A stretch of DNA of 64,000 bases, taken from contig NZ_JAJEJR010000002.1 in assembly GCF_021390595.1 (NCBI RefSeq), positions 1,550,001 to 1,614,000 of the forward strand, given 5' to 3'. Origin of the DNA: Paraburkholderia sp. HP33-1. GTDB taxonomy: Bacteria > Pseudomonadota > Gammaproteobacteria > Burkholderiales > Burkholderiaceae. A program made the position numbers and the translations under genes. Positions 44,194 through 52,708 of this stretch are shown piece by piece (the first letter of the stretch is position 1; every line of letters starts with the position of its first letter). The notes beneath the pieces are model-generated. The model made no database searches and had not been told where the DNA came from. It was given only the letters and a program-made list of their open reading frames with translations.

Positions 44194-44903
44194 GATTCGA
44201 CGTCGGCGACGAGCATATAGCCGACGCCCCACACGGTGCGGATGAAACGCGGCTTCGCCGGATCGTCCTCGACGATCTGCCGCAGCCGCAGCACCTGCAC
44301 GTCGATGCTGCGATCGAGCGCGTCATGGTCGCGGCCTCGCGCACGCGCGAGCAGGTTGTCGCGGCTCACCGCGCGATTCGGCGACGACGCGAGTGCGACC
44401 AGCAGCAGCATCTGCGCCGAATGAATCTCGAGCGTCTCGCCCGCGCGCGACAGTTCCTGCTTACCGACGTCGAGCGTGAAGTCGCCGAAACGTACGCGCT
44501 GCGACGTCACCGTGACGTCGCCCGCGGCCATCTTCTGGCGGCGTAGCAGCGCATTGATCCGCGCCACCAGCTCGCGCGGCAGGAATGGCTTCGCAAGGTA
44601 GTCGTCGGCGCCGGTTTCGAGGCCGGTCACGCGATCGAGCGGATCGCCCTTCGCGGTCAGCATCAGGATCGGCAAGGTGTGCCCTTGCGCGCGCAGCTTC
44701 GCGCAGATTTCGAGGCCGTCCTCTTCACCGATCATCAGATCGAGTATCAGCAGATCGAACGGCTCGCGCTCCAGATAGCGGTAAAGACGCTTGCTGTCCT
44801 CGGCCGCGCGCATGTCGAAGCCATGACCGCGCAGAAAACGCAGCAGCATGTTGCGCAACTCGGCTTCGTCGTCGAGCACGATGATCCTGGGCGCGCGTTC
44901 CAT
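44190..44903 (-). CDS. OmpR-like response regulator
   Basis: 237 residues. The receiver domain has the acidic pocket in IIVLDDEAELR, the phospho-Asp in FDLLILDLMIGEEDG, and the Lys in DDYLAKPF. A winged-helix effector follows, with the recognition region DHDALDRSIDVQVLRLRQIVEDDP and the C-terminal RTVWGVGYMLV. It is the OmpR-EnvZ type by both partners. It is co-transcribed with the kinase and lies 27 nt after the EF-hand gene. Targets cannot be told; osmoregulation-type control of porins is possible. Confidence 0.92.
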   Translation of the reverse strand: MERAPRIIVLDDEAELRNMLLRFLRGHGFDMRAAEDSKRLYRYLEREPFDLLILDLMIGEEDGLEICAKLRAQGHTLPILMLTAKGDPLDRVTGLETGADDYLAKPFLPRELVARINALLRRQKMAAGDVTVTSQRVRFGDFTLDVGKQELSRAGETLEIHSAQMLLLVALASSPNRAVSRDNLLARARGRDHDALDRSIDVQVLRLRQIVEDDPAKPRFIRTVWGVGYMLVADVES

Positions 44904-44930
44904 GCGAAAGCTCCTCGATATCCGCGCCGC

Positions 44931-45224
44931 TCAGCGCGCCGCCGCGTGTTCCTGCATGAACGCCTCGATCTGCGACAGCGTGATGTAGCCGGCCTTCTGT
45001 GTGTCGATCTCGTCGAAATGACGCGCGACCATCGGCATGCCGGCCGCCGCCTGGTCACGGGTGAGCTTGCCGTCGTGCGTGATGTTCGCGCTTGAAAAGC
45101 GCGTTTGCAACTGCTGCTCCATGCGCTCCATGCGCTGCTGGCTGACACCTTGCGGCGCGGCAGCCTGAGCGAACGTGACGGTGGACGCACAGCACAGCAG
45201 CATGGTGGCGAGCAACTTCTTCAT
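44931..45224 (-). CDS. Periplasmic EF-hand-like small protein
   Basis: 97 residues. MKKLLATMLLCCASTVTFAQA is a signal peptide. The mature protein contains two EF-hand-like loops: ANITHDGKLTRDQ and FDEIDTQKAGYITLSQ, followed by IEAFMQE. The second loop's calcium-ligand positions are poorly conserved and the first has Gln instead of Glu at position 12, so binding is doubtful or weak. AGGAG before ATG 45224 supports the start. It lies immediately upstream of the OmpR/EnvZ pair on the same strand, so it may belong to that signalling unit. Confidence 0.72.
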   Translation of the reverse strand: MKKLLATMLLCCASTVTFAQAAAPQGVSQQRMERMEQQLQTRFSSANITHDGKLTRDQAAAGMPMVARHFDEIDTQKAGYITLSQIEAFMQEHAAAR

Positions 45225-45474
45225 GACTGACTCCTTCGCTTGAATCATCGAGCGTCGCCTGCCTGGGTGCCGCGATCCGTTTCGATGACAGGCCGAATTC
45301 TTGGTCAGATGCCGCGCGATCGCAATTCGGAAATCATGTCGAGTGATGTCATGGCGCCCGCAGCGCCGCTCTATCGTGACATCGAATGAAATGAGTTTGC
45401 GATTCCGCTTTGCGCGTGTGCTGCGTATCGTTCGGTCTGCCATCCGTCGGCTCTCAACGTCTCAGGAGTCCCAA

Positions 45475-45696
45475 ATGACTATCCGCACCGCCTGCGCCTC
45501 AACTTTCACCGCCTTCGGTCTTGCCTGTTCTTCCGCTGCCTACGCGAGAGTCGTCGTGTATCTGCCGGCCGCCGTGATCTACGCGCCGCCGCCGCGGCCG
45601 GTCTACTACCCGGTGCAGATCAATCCCATGTATGTGTCGGCACCGCCCCTCACCGTTCCAGTGGCCGCCTCGACGATTGTCGCCGCACCGCATTGA
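45475..45696 (+). CDS. Small exported Pro/Tyr/Val-rich protein
   Basis: 73 residues, not recognised. MTIRTACASTFTAFGLACSSAAYA is a signal peptide, and the ~49-residue mature part is low-complexity: VVVYLPAAVIYAPPPRPVYYPVQINP and so on. AGGAG at 45464-45468 is well spaced from ATG 45475, which makes the gene credible despite its size. It is divergent from the EF-hand gene, 250 nt away. A cell-surface or periplasmic structural role is possible. Confidence 0.55.
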   Translation: MTIRTACASTFTAFGLACSSAAYARVVVYLPAAVIYAPPPRPVYYPVQINPMYVSAPPLTVPVAASTIVAAPH

Positions 45697-46004
45697 CTGC
45701 GCGCCATCGGCGCCCTGCCGCGCCGTTGACTCAGCATAGGACATGCGATTCGCACGCACGCCTGGTGAATTCCCGTTGTCCCGTTGAAAGGTAGCGCGCC
45801 GCCGCGGCGTGTAGGGCGCCGCGCGTAAGGCTTGCATCGAACCGCCGATTCTTACCATCGCACACCGTGCCTGGCGCGCGCACGACGCGGCGCTTTGCGC
45901 CGCCACGGCTGATATTGACTACATATAGGCGGGTTGGAACAGAGCTTGCTGTTCTTTTGGGGTTCGTGCGGCCATTCCTACTCTTCTTTTCCTGGACCTT
46001 CGTA
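45697..46004 (+). other. Intergenic region with a hairpin
   Basis: 308 nt without a supported gene. A perfect 6-bp stem, GCGGCG and CGCCGC with loop CTTTG (45887-45903), lies about 100 nt before the next gene. It is not followed by a T-run. The promoter of the next gene is presumably in the AT-rich stretch around 45912-45930. Confidence 0.35.
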
Positions 46005-46253
46005 ATGAGTTACCAAGATATCGACAAGGAAATTGCCCACCTGGAAGTGGTTTTCAATGCGCTTTCCGCGCGCGACCGTTTTCCGCTGTCGTACTGGCAT
46101 CGTCGGCTGCATGCGCTCGACCGTTTGTCGATGGTGCCCGCGCAACTCGAACGCGTCGACCGGCTCGAAGCGAGACTGCGCTCGCTCGGCGCGCAACTGG
46201 ACAGGCTCGCAGGCGCGACGGTTCACGCCTCTGCCGCCGCAAGCTTGCGATGA
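46005..46253 (+). CDS. Small hypothetical coiled protein
   Basis: 82 residues, not assigned. It starts MSYQDIDKEIAHLEVVFNALSARDRFPLSYWHRRL and ends in an amphipathic helix LERVDRLEARLRSLGAQLDRL, giving a helical, probably coiled-coil protein. ATG 46005 is preferred over earlier in-frame starts because the product is then compact and no transmembrane remnant is attached; the ribosome site is weak. It converges on the permease gene that ends at 46277. Conservation in Burkholderia-type genomes is likely but unverified. Confidence 0.5.
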   Translation: MSYQDIDKEIAHLEVVFNALSARDRFPLSYWHRRLHALDRLSMVPAQLERVDRLEARLRSLGAQLDRLAGATVHASAAASLR

Positions 46254-46276
46254 CCACGGCGGTGTCAGGCAACCGC

Positions 46277-47527
46277 TCAGCCCGTTAGAATCCGTGCCCC
46301 AAGCGCCAGCACGAGCGCGGGCACCATCACCAGCACGCCGACCTTCAGGAACTTCATGAAGCTGACGTCTTCGCCTTCGCGGCGAATCGCGTTGAGCCAC
46401 AGGATCGTCGCGAGCGAGCCGGTGATCGACAGGTTCGGCCCGAGGTCGACGCCGATCAGCAGCGCGTCGATCACGCGCTCGGGGCTCTGCGCCTGCATGA
46501 CGGTCGACCTCGCGATCAGCCCGGCCGGCAGGTTGTTCATCAGATTGCTGAGGAACGCGATGCTCGCGCCGGCCCACCCCGCCGCGGTCATTTCGTTGCG
46601 TTCGGTCGCGCGCCGCAGCGCGCCCGCGAGCGTGCCGATCACGCCGGTGTGATCGAGCATCTCGACCAGCACGAACAGCCCGGCGACGAGTGGAAACACG
46701 TTCCACGAGATTTCGCGAATCATCGGCAGCGGCGATTTGCGCTCCTTGAGCAGCACGACGACCGCGGTCAACGTGCTGAGGATCGCGGTCGGCAAGCCGA
46801 GCTGGATGTGGCGGGCGGAGACCGTCAGCAACGCGCCGGCCGTTACCGTGATGCCCGCGAGCGCGACGCGCCCGCTCTCCGACAGCTCGACCGCCTCGAG
46901 ATTCGCCGCGCAGACGCCGGCCAGCGCGTCGCGCTGCGTCCAGCGCAGCATCACGAAGGTCGCGACGATCGACAGCACCGACGGCAGCGTGAAGCGCAGC
47001 ATCCAGGGTCCGAGCGGCGGCGTGTGATTGCCGTACAGCACGATGTTGGCCGGATTCGAAATCGGCAGCACGAAGCTCGCCGCATTGGCGACGAACGCGC
47101 AGACGAACAGCAGCGGCAGCGGCGGCGTTTTCGCTTTCTTCGCCGCCGCGAACACGGCGGGTGTCAGTACCACGGCGGTTGCGTCATTGGAAAGAAACGC
47201 GGTGATCACCACGCCGACCAGATACACGAGCACGAACAGCTTGCGTGGCGAGCTGCGCGCATGATTGACCGCGAGCACCGCGACCCAGTCGAACAGCCCC
47301 TCGCGGCGCCCGACTTCGGACAGCAGCATCATGCCGAACAGGAACAGATAGACGTCGCTGCCCTTGCCGATCGCTTCGATCGCAAGATGCAACGGCAACA
47401 GGCCGAGCGCGACGAGCAGCACCGCGCCGGCGACGGCCCACACGGCTTCGGGCCATTTGAACGGCCGCGTGATGACGCCGGCCGTGGCGAGCGCAGCAAT
47501 GCCCCAGGAAAGAAAAACGGAATTCAC
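46277..47527 (-). CDS. ArsB/NhaD-like permease
   Basis: 416 residues with about ten membrane helices. It belongs to the ion transporter (IT) superfamily of arsenite ArsB, NhaD and SLC13-like anion transporters: GSDVYLFLFGMMLLSEVGRREGLFDW, FLSNDATAVVLTPAVF, and the second inverted-repeat motif NLMNNLPAGLIARS. The substrate (arsenite, anion or Na+/H+) cannot be decided; no arsR or arsC is adjacent. The start is GTG 47527 (MNSVFLSWGIAALAT) with a poor ribosome site. It is divergent from the cytochrome b561 gene. Confidence 0.75.
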   Translation of the reverse strand: MNSVFLSWGIAALATAGVITRPFKWPEAVWAVAGAVLLVALGLLPLHLAIEAIGKGSDVYLFLFGMMLLSEVGRREGLFDWVAVLAVNHARSSPRKLFVLVYLVGVVITAFLSNDATAVVLTPAVFAAAKKAKTPPLPLLFVCAFVANAASFVLPISNPANIVLYGNHTPPLGPWMLRFTLPSVLSIVATFVMLRWTQRDALAGVCAANLEAVELSESGRVALAGITVTAGALLTVSARHIQLGLPTAILSTLTAVVVLLKERKSPLPMIREISWNVFPLVAGLFVLVEMLDHTGVIGTLAGALRRATERNEMTAAGWAGASIAFLSNLMNNLPAGLIARSTVMQAQSPERVIDALLIGVDLGPNLSITGSLATILWLNAIRREGEDVSFMKFLKVGVLVMVPALVLALGARILTG

Positions 47528-47760
47528 AGCTTAGGTTCAGATAGTGGGTGATGCCGGCGGCCGCGCAAAGCGCGCGCAAGCTTGTTGTTCGGGGCCACAA
47601 GTTACCACAGCGACCGGTCCGTCACAGTCCGCATGTCTTTCAACACAATTAACAACAACGCGACAACAATCTGTTCCCGTCCACCCGCCTAGTCAGCTTT
47701 AATTGACATCCCTACTATTCGCATTCACACGCGGCTTCTCGCGAGCAACGGATAGAACAC

Positions 47761-48324
47761 ATGCAAATACATGCTTCAGCTCCCGCGCGCTATCACGGCG
47801 CGGCAATCGCCCTGCACTGGCTGATTGCGGCACTGATGATCTGCGGCGTCTATATCGGCTGGATCATGACCGACATCCCCGGCTTCACGCCGACGAAGCT
47901 CAAGTACTTCTCGTGGCACAAGTGGATCGGCGTGACCGTGTTCGCGCTCGCGCTGCTGCGCGTGCTGTGGCGCGCCACGCACCGCGCGCCCGCGCTCGAT
48001 GCCGCGACGCCCGCGTGGCAGAAGGCCGCCGCGCATCTGGTGCATGGCCTGCTGTATCTGCTGATGCTCGCGATTCCGCTCTCCGGCTACTTCTATAGCT
48101 CGGCGGCCGGCATTCAGGTCGTGTATCTGGGCATCGTGCCGCTGCCGACGATCATCGGTCCCGATTCGGCACTGAAGGCCACGCTGCGCACGGTGCACGT
48201 GCTGCTCAATTACACGCTGCTTGCGCTCGTGATCATGCATGTGCTCGCGGCGCTCAAGCATCAGTTCGTCGATCGCGACGGATTGCTCGCGCGCATGGTG
48301 CCGTTTCTGAAGGCCCGCGCATAA
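47761..48324 (+). CDS. Cytochrome b561-family protein
   Basis: 187 residues with four membrane helices and the conserved His residues of di-heme b561: ALHWLIAALMI, SWHKWIGVTVFALALLRVLWR, HLVHGLLYLLMLAIPLSGY, and TVHVLLNYTLLALVIMHVLAALKH. In Burkholderia-type and enterobacterial genomes such genes sit with YceI proteins, as here. It is likely an inner-membrane electron carrier using ubiquinol. Two YceI genes follow on the same strand, at 117 and 740 nt. Confidence 0.85.
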   Translation: MQIHASAPARYHGAAIALHWLIAALMICGVYIGWIMTDIPGFTPTKLKYFSWHKWIGVTVFALALLRVLWRATHRAPALDAATPAWQKAAAHLVHGLLYLLMLAIPLSGYFYSSAAGIQVVYLGIVPLPTIIGPDSALKATLRTVHVLLNYTLLALVIMHVLAALKHQFVDRDGLLARMVPFLKARA

Positions 48325-48440
48325 CGACATGACGGCATGATGAAAGCCACAGCCCTTGTCGATTGGCTACAACTTGTTGGCAATCAAATTCCTCGCGGTT
48401 TGCAATCACACCGTGCGGCTCGGATAGGATGCGTACCATC

Positions 48441-49016
48441 ATGAAGACACCCATTTATCACTCCGCTCGCCGCGCGACGCTCGCCTCCTTCACGGCGCTT
48501 GCGCTGTTCGGTGCGAACTTCGCGCACGCCGATGTCGACCTCGCGAAGAGCAGCGTCATCGCCACGACCAAACAGATGAACGTGCCCGTCGACGGCAAGT
48601 TCAGGAAGTTCTCCGCGCAACTGAATTTCGATCCGGCGAAGCCGGCCGCGGGCAACGCGAGCGTCTCGATCGACACCGCGAGCTACGACCTCGGCGCCGA
48701 CGACTACAACAAACAGGCGCAAGGCAAGGAATGGTTCGACAGCGGCGCCTTCCCGAGCGCGACCTTCGTATCGAGCTCGATCGCGCCGGCCGGCGGCAAC
48801 CAGTACAAGGTGACCGGCAAGCTGACGATCAAGGGCAAATCGCAAACGGTCGTCGTGCCGGTCTCGATCGCGAGCCAGGGCGCTACGCAAACCTTCGACG
48901 GCTCGCTGCCGATCAAGCGCACGCAGTTCGACGTCGGCACCGGCGAATGGAAAGACACGTCGGTGGTTGCCGACGAAGTCGTCATCAAATTTCATCTGGT
49001 CGCGGCGAAGAAATAA
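48441..49016 (+). CDS. YceI-family periplasmic lipid-binding protein (first copy)
   Basis: 191 residues. A signal peptide (MKTPIYHSARRATLASFTALALFGANFAHADV) leads into a lipocalin-like barrel: STVIATTKQMNVPVDGKFRKFSAQLNFDP, ASVSIDTASYDLG, and EWFDSGAFPSATFVSS. YceI proteins bind long isoprenoids such as polyprenyl quinones in the barrel. The start is uncertain: ATG 48429 (12 nt earlier) is also possible; ATG 48441 gives the better signal sequence. It precedes a second, diverged YceI by 48 nt; these share the cytochrome b561 neighbour. Confidence 0.85.
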   Translation: MKTPIYHSARRATLASFTALALFGANFAHADVDLAKSSVIATTKQMNVPVDGKFRKFSAQLNFDPAKPAAGNASVSIDTASYDLGADDYNKQAQGKEWFDSGAFPSATFVSSSIAPAGGNQYKVTGKLTIKGKSQTVVVPVSIASQGATQTFDGSLPIKRTQFDVGTGEWKDTSVVADEVVIKFHLVAAKK

Positions 49017-49064
49017 CCTACAACGCCACGGCACCGCATTACCCTTAGACCTCTGGAGTCCACC

Positions 49065-49646
49065 TTGAAGAAATCCTTCCTGTTCGCCGCCGGCGCGCTC
49101 GCCGCTGCATTGTCGTTCAACGCGATGGCCGCCGCCGAAACCTACCAGCTCGATCCGACACACACGTCGCCGAGCTTCGAGGCCGACCACTTCGGCGGCC
49201 TGTCGATCTGGCGCGGCAAGTTCCAGAAAGCCAGCGGCACCGTCGTGCTCGATCGCGCGGCGAAGACCGGCACGGTCGACGCGACGATCGACCTGACCTC
49301 GGTCGGCATCGGCAACGACAAGCTCAACGAGGAACTGGTCGGCGACAAGTTCTTCGACACCGCGAAGTACCCCACCGCCGTCTACAAGGGCACGCAGATC
49401 CGTTTCGAAGGCGACAAGCCGGTCGAAGTGATCGGCACGCTGACGATGCACGGCATCACAAAGCCGGTCAACCTCAAGATCGAATCGTTCAAGTGCATCC
49501 AGCACCCGATGCTCAAGCGTGAAGTGTGCGGCACCGAATCGACCGCGACGTTCAATCGCGACGATTTCGGCATCGACTTCGGCAAGGCGTACGGCTTCAA
49601 CATGAAGACCACGCTGAATATCCAGGCCGAAGGCATCAAACAGTAA
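49065..49646 (+). CDS. YceI-family periplasmic protein (second copy), TTG start
   Basis: 193 residues. Signal peptide ([25 protein letters not shown]) followed by the YceI barrel: [62 protein letters not shown], and [16 protein letters not shown]. The start is TTG 49065, with GGAG at 49055-49058. This copy resembles E. coli YceI more than the first does. Binding of polyprenoid lipid in the periplasm is expected. It converges on a phosphodiesterase gene across a GC hairpin. Confidence 0.88.
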   Translation: MKKSFLFAAGALAAALSFNAMAAAETYQLDPTHTSPSFEADHFGGLSIWRGKFQKASGTVVLDRAAKTGTVDATIDLTSVGIGNDKLNEELVGDKFFDTAKYPTAVYKGTQIRFEGDKPVEVIGTLTMHGITKPVNLKIESFKCIQHPMLKREVCGTESTATFNRDDFGIDFGKAYGFNMKTTLNIQAEGIKQ

Positions 49647-49658
49647 TTGCCTCGCCCC

Positions 49659-49679
49659 GCACCCGGCGCTGCCGGGTGC
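49659..49679. terminator. GC hairpin between convergent genes
   Basis: GCACCCGGC and GCCGGGTGC, a perfect 9-bp stem with a 3-nt loop, lies between the stop of the second YceI gene and the end of the EAL gene. Neither strand has a T-run after it, so it may act with Rho or only as an mRNA 3' stabiliser. Confidence 0.5.
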
Positions 49680-49682
49680 GCC

Positions 49683-51275
49683 CTACTGGATCGCAGGCTG
49701 CGCCGGCGCATGCGACGCGCGGCGCGCTTCGAGCCACGCGATCAGTTCCGAGCGGCGCATGGGTTTCGCAAACAGCCAGCCCTGTCCGTACTGAACGCCC
49801 CGCCGCACGAGATACTCGACCTGCTCGGTACGCTCAATCCCTTCCGCAACGATTTCCACGCCCAATGCGTGCGCCATGTCGATGATATGCGGTGCCACGA
49901 TGCTCGACGCCGCGTCCTGGGCGATCGTGTCGACGAACGATTTGTCGATCTTCAGAACGTCGATCCTGAAGGTCTGCAAATAGGCGAGGCTCGAATAGCC
50001 GGTGCCGAAATCGTCGATATAGATCGGGTGGCCGGCGCTTCTGAAGGCCGCTATCGTCTGCCGGGTCGCATCGGCGTTCAGGAAGCTGCGCTCCGTCGCC
50101 TCGATCCTGATCTGGGCGGGGCGTATGCCGGTTCCGGCGAGTTTTGCGGTGATGAGGTCCAGAAAGCGCGGCGTGCACAGATCGTCGCCGCTCACGTTGA
50201 CCGACACGTAGAACAACGGCCGCGAACGCAATAGCTCCGTCAGATCGGCGAGCGTTTTTTCCAGCACGAGGTCGGTCAACGACTGGATCAGGCCATGCTG
50301 TTCGGCCAGCGCGACGAAGATGTTCGGCGATATCTCGCGCCCATTCAGAGTCCATCTGGCGAGCGCTTCGACGCCGACGCATTCGTTCGTCGCGAGACTC
50401 ACGATCGGTTGATATACGACGTCGATGGCTTTGCGCGAGATCGCCCATTCAAGCGAGGCCTGGAACGACACCTGCCGCGAGATCCGTTTGAATGCGATCC
50501 AGCCGAACGCGGCGCCCAAGGCGACGCCCATCGAAAGCCACATCGTCAGCAGGCCGGGCCAGTCTCTGAGCAGGCTGGTGCGCCGGCCCTTGACGACGAC
50601 GCCGAGGGAACGCGTCGACGAACGCGCCACCGCGTAATTCCATTCACTGCTATCGATGCGCCCCGCCCGCTTCCACGCATTGAGCATGTCTTCGGCGTCC
50701 GCGCCCGCCGACATCGCGACGATCGAGTTCAGTTCGGTGTTGATCGTGGCGATCGGCCTTCCCGCGGGATCCATGACATCGACGAATGACTGCGGATCGA
50801 CCGACACGTACTCGCCGTCGCGCGCAAGCTGTATATCCTCACGCATGTCGCTGAGCGGATTCTTTTGCTTGAACCAGACCAGGTAGCCGTCGTCGCTTCG
50901 CCAGCGCGGCGGCGGCAAAGCGACATCCTGAGTGCGTACATCGCCGAACAGCGGCGAGCACAGATAGCGCCCGTCGCCTATCGCCCCCGCATCCCGAACG
51001 TAGCGATAGTTGAGAATCACGTGCGCAGCCCTTTGCAGGTATTCTGGCGAACACACCTCCGCGTGCTCGGCCTGCAGGTCCGCAATCGCCGCACGGGCCT
51101 GATACGCGACGAGGTCCGTGCGCATCACGGCCTTCGCGGCGTATTCCCGCAAATCTGCCTGCTCGCGGCGCGCAACGTCTTCGTTAGCGACATGGACGCT
51201 GATCAGGACCGGCAGCACCGTTGCGGCGCAGCCGAGTGCGATATACGCCGAAATCAGCGACATTCGCTTGATCAT
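49683..51275 (-). CDS. CSS-type EAL phosphodiesterase
   Basis: 530 residues. Two membrane helices enclose a periplasmic ~200-residue region with Cys-Ser pairs (EVCSPEYLQ and RYLCSPLFG), the layout of CSS-domain phosphodiesterases whose activity depends on the disulfide state. The EAL domain is complete: VVYQPIVSLA, GVEALARW, SVNVSGDDL, IEATERSF, IDDFGTGYSSLAYL, LKIDKSFV, EIVAEGIE and GQGWLFAKP. It should hydrolyse c-di-GMP. The frame opens at 51506, but the N-terminal part is non-family; I took ATG 51275 (MIKRMSLISAYIALG). There is no obvious partner gene next to it. Confidence 0.87.
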   Translation of the reverse strand: MIKRMSLISAYIALGCAATVLPVLISVHVANEDVARREQADLREYAAKAVMRTDLVAYQARAAIADLQAEHAEVCSPEYLQRAAHVILNYRYVRDAGAIGDGRYLCSPLFGDVRTQDVALPPPRWRSDDGYLVWFKQKNPLSDMREDIQLARDGEYVSVDPQSFVDVMDPAGRPIATINTELNSIVAMSAGADAEDMLNAWKRAGRIDSSEWNYAVARSSTRSLGVVVKGRRTSLLRDWPGLLTMWLSMGVALGAAFGWIAFKRISRQVSFQASLEWAISRKAIDVVYQPIVSLATNECVGVEALARWTLNGREISPNIFVALAEQHGLIQSLTDLVLEKTLADLTELLRSRPLFYVSVNVSGDDLCTPRFLDLITAKLAGTGIRPAQIRIEATERSFLNADATRQTIAAFRSAGHPIYIDDFGTGYSSLAYLQTFRIDVLKIDKSFVDTIAQDAASSIVAPHIIDMAHALGVEIVAEGIERTEQVEYLVRRGVQYGQGWLFAKPMRRSELIAWLEARRASHAPAQPAIQ

Positions 51276-51541
51276 CTGTCGAGCCCCGTGGTGAACCGTC
51301 GCGGCGAAACCCGCCGGGTGCGGTCGCGGGGGCGCATTGGGCCCGGCGCACAAGCGACGGATGTCAGAGTCAAGAATAGTTTCTGAACCCGCTTTTTCAA
51401 CATTGCGTTGGACGACGCGCACGCGGCCGGCCGCGGCGGCCCTGACCGCCCGCGCGTGCGGCAAGGTACCATGACGGACTGGCGCGATTGCAACGCGCGC
51501 CGTCATAGCCCTCGCTTATCGCCATCGCCCGCTTCAACCCC

Positions 51542-52708
51542 ATGAATTCGTCACCCCGCCGCATCGCGCACCTGGACATGGACGCGTTTTACGCGTCCGT
51601 CGAACTGCTGCGCTATCCGGAGCTGCGCGGCAGCGCGGTGGTGATCGGCGGCGGGCGCAACAGCGCGCCGCAGGTGCTCGAAGACGGCAGCAAACGCTTC
51701 GCGAAGCTGCGCGATTACGCGGGCCGCGGCGTCGTGACCACCTCGACCTACGAGGCGCGCGCGCTCGGCGTGTTTTCGGCGATGGGCATGATGAAGGCCG
51801 CGGCGCTCGCGCCCGACGCCATCCTGCTGCCGACCGACTTCGACTCATACCGCCACTATTCGCGCCTCTTCAAGGCGGCCGTCAGGACGTTCACTGAGCG
51901 CATCGAAGATCGCGGCATCGACGAGATCTATATCGACCTGACCGACGTGCCGGGCGAAGCGGCCGACATCGGGCGACGCATCAAGGAAGCCGTTCATCAG
52001 GCCACCGGTCTCACGTGCTCGATCTGCGTCGCGCCGAACAAGCTGCTCGCGAAGATCGGCTCCGAACTGGACAAGCCCGACGGCCTGACGATCCTCACGC
52101 CCGCCGACATACCGCTGCGCGTGTGGCCGCTGCCCGTGCGCAAGGTCAACGGCATCGGCCCGAAGGCCGCGGAGAAGTTGACTGCACTCGGCCTCGCGAC
52201 GGTCGGCGATCTGGCTGCCGCCGACGCCGGGCTGTTGCAGGACAATTTCGGGCGCAGCTATTCGGCATGGCTGATGCAGGTCGCGCAAGGTCACGACGAG
52301 CGGCCGGTGGTGGTCGAATCGGAGCCGAAGTCGATCAGCCGCGAAACTACTTTCGAGCGCGATCTGCATCCGCGTCATGATCGGCCGGCGTTATCGAGCG
52401 CGTTTACGGGGCTTTGCGTGCGCGTCGCCGACGATCTCGTGCGTAAGGGCTACGTGGGCCGCACGATCGGCATCAAGCTGCGCTACGACGATTTTCGCAC
52501 CGTCACGCGCGATCTGACGCTCGACGAACCGACTGCCGACGCGACCGAAATCCGCCGCGCGGCGACCGAGTGCTTACGCCGCGTGGAGTTGAACCGCAAG
52601 CTGCGGCTGTTGGGCGTGCGCATCAGCACGCTGACATCGGCGAGCGAACAGGCGTTGAAGCCGCGCTTGCCGGTTCAGGCCGACTTGCCTTTCGCGAGCG
52701 ACGAATAG
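51542..52708 (+). CDS. dinB: DNA polymerase IV (DinB), Y-family
   Basis: 388 residues. Y-family polymerase: MNSSPRRIAHLDMDAFYASVE with catalytic D12/D14, TSTYEARALGVFSAMGM (the YxAR motif), and DEIYIDLTDV carrying D127 and E128. A helix-hairpin-helix region (VNGIGPKAAEKLTALG) and the little-finger domain follow. It performs translesion synthesis past damaged bases. The C-terminal LPVQADLPFASDE lacks an obvious beta-clamp motif of the QLxLF type, so clamp contact may be weak. No LexA box was sought. Its 3' end overlaps the convergent kinase gene by 34 nt. Confidence 0.93.
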   Translation: MNSSPRRIAHLDMDAFYASVELLRYPELRGSAVVIGGGRNSAPQVLEDGSKRFAKLRDYAGRGVVTTSTYEARALGVFSAMGMMKAAALAPDAILLPTDFDSYRHYSRLFKAAVRTFTERIEDRGIDEIYIDLTDVPGEAADIGRRIKEAVHQATGLTCSICVAPNKLLAKIGSELDKPDGLTILTPADIPLRVWPLPVRKVNGIGPKAAEKLTALGLATVGDLAAADAGLLQDNFGRSYSAWLMQVAQGHDERPVVVESEPKSISRETTFERDLHPRHDRPALSSAFTGLCVRVADDLVRKGYVGRTIGIKLRYDDFRTVTRDLTLDEPTADATEIRRAATECLRRVELNRKLRLLGVRISTLTSASEQALKPRLPVQADLPFASDE

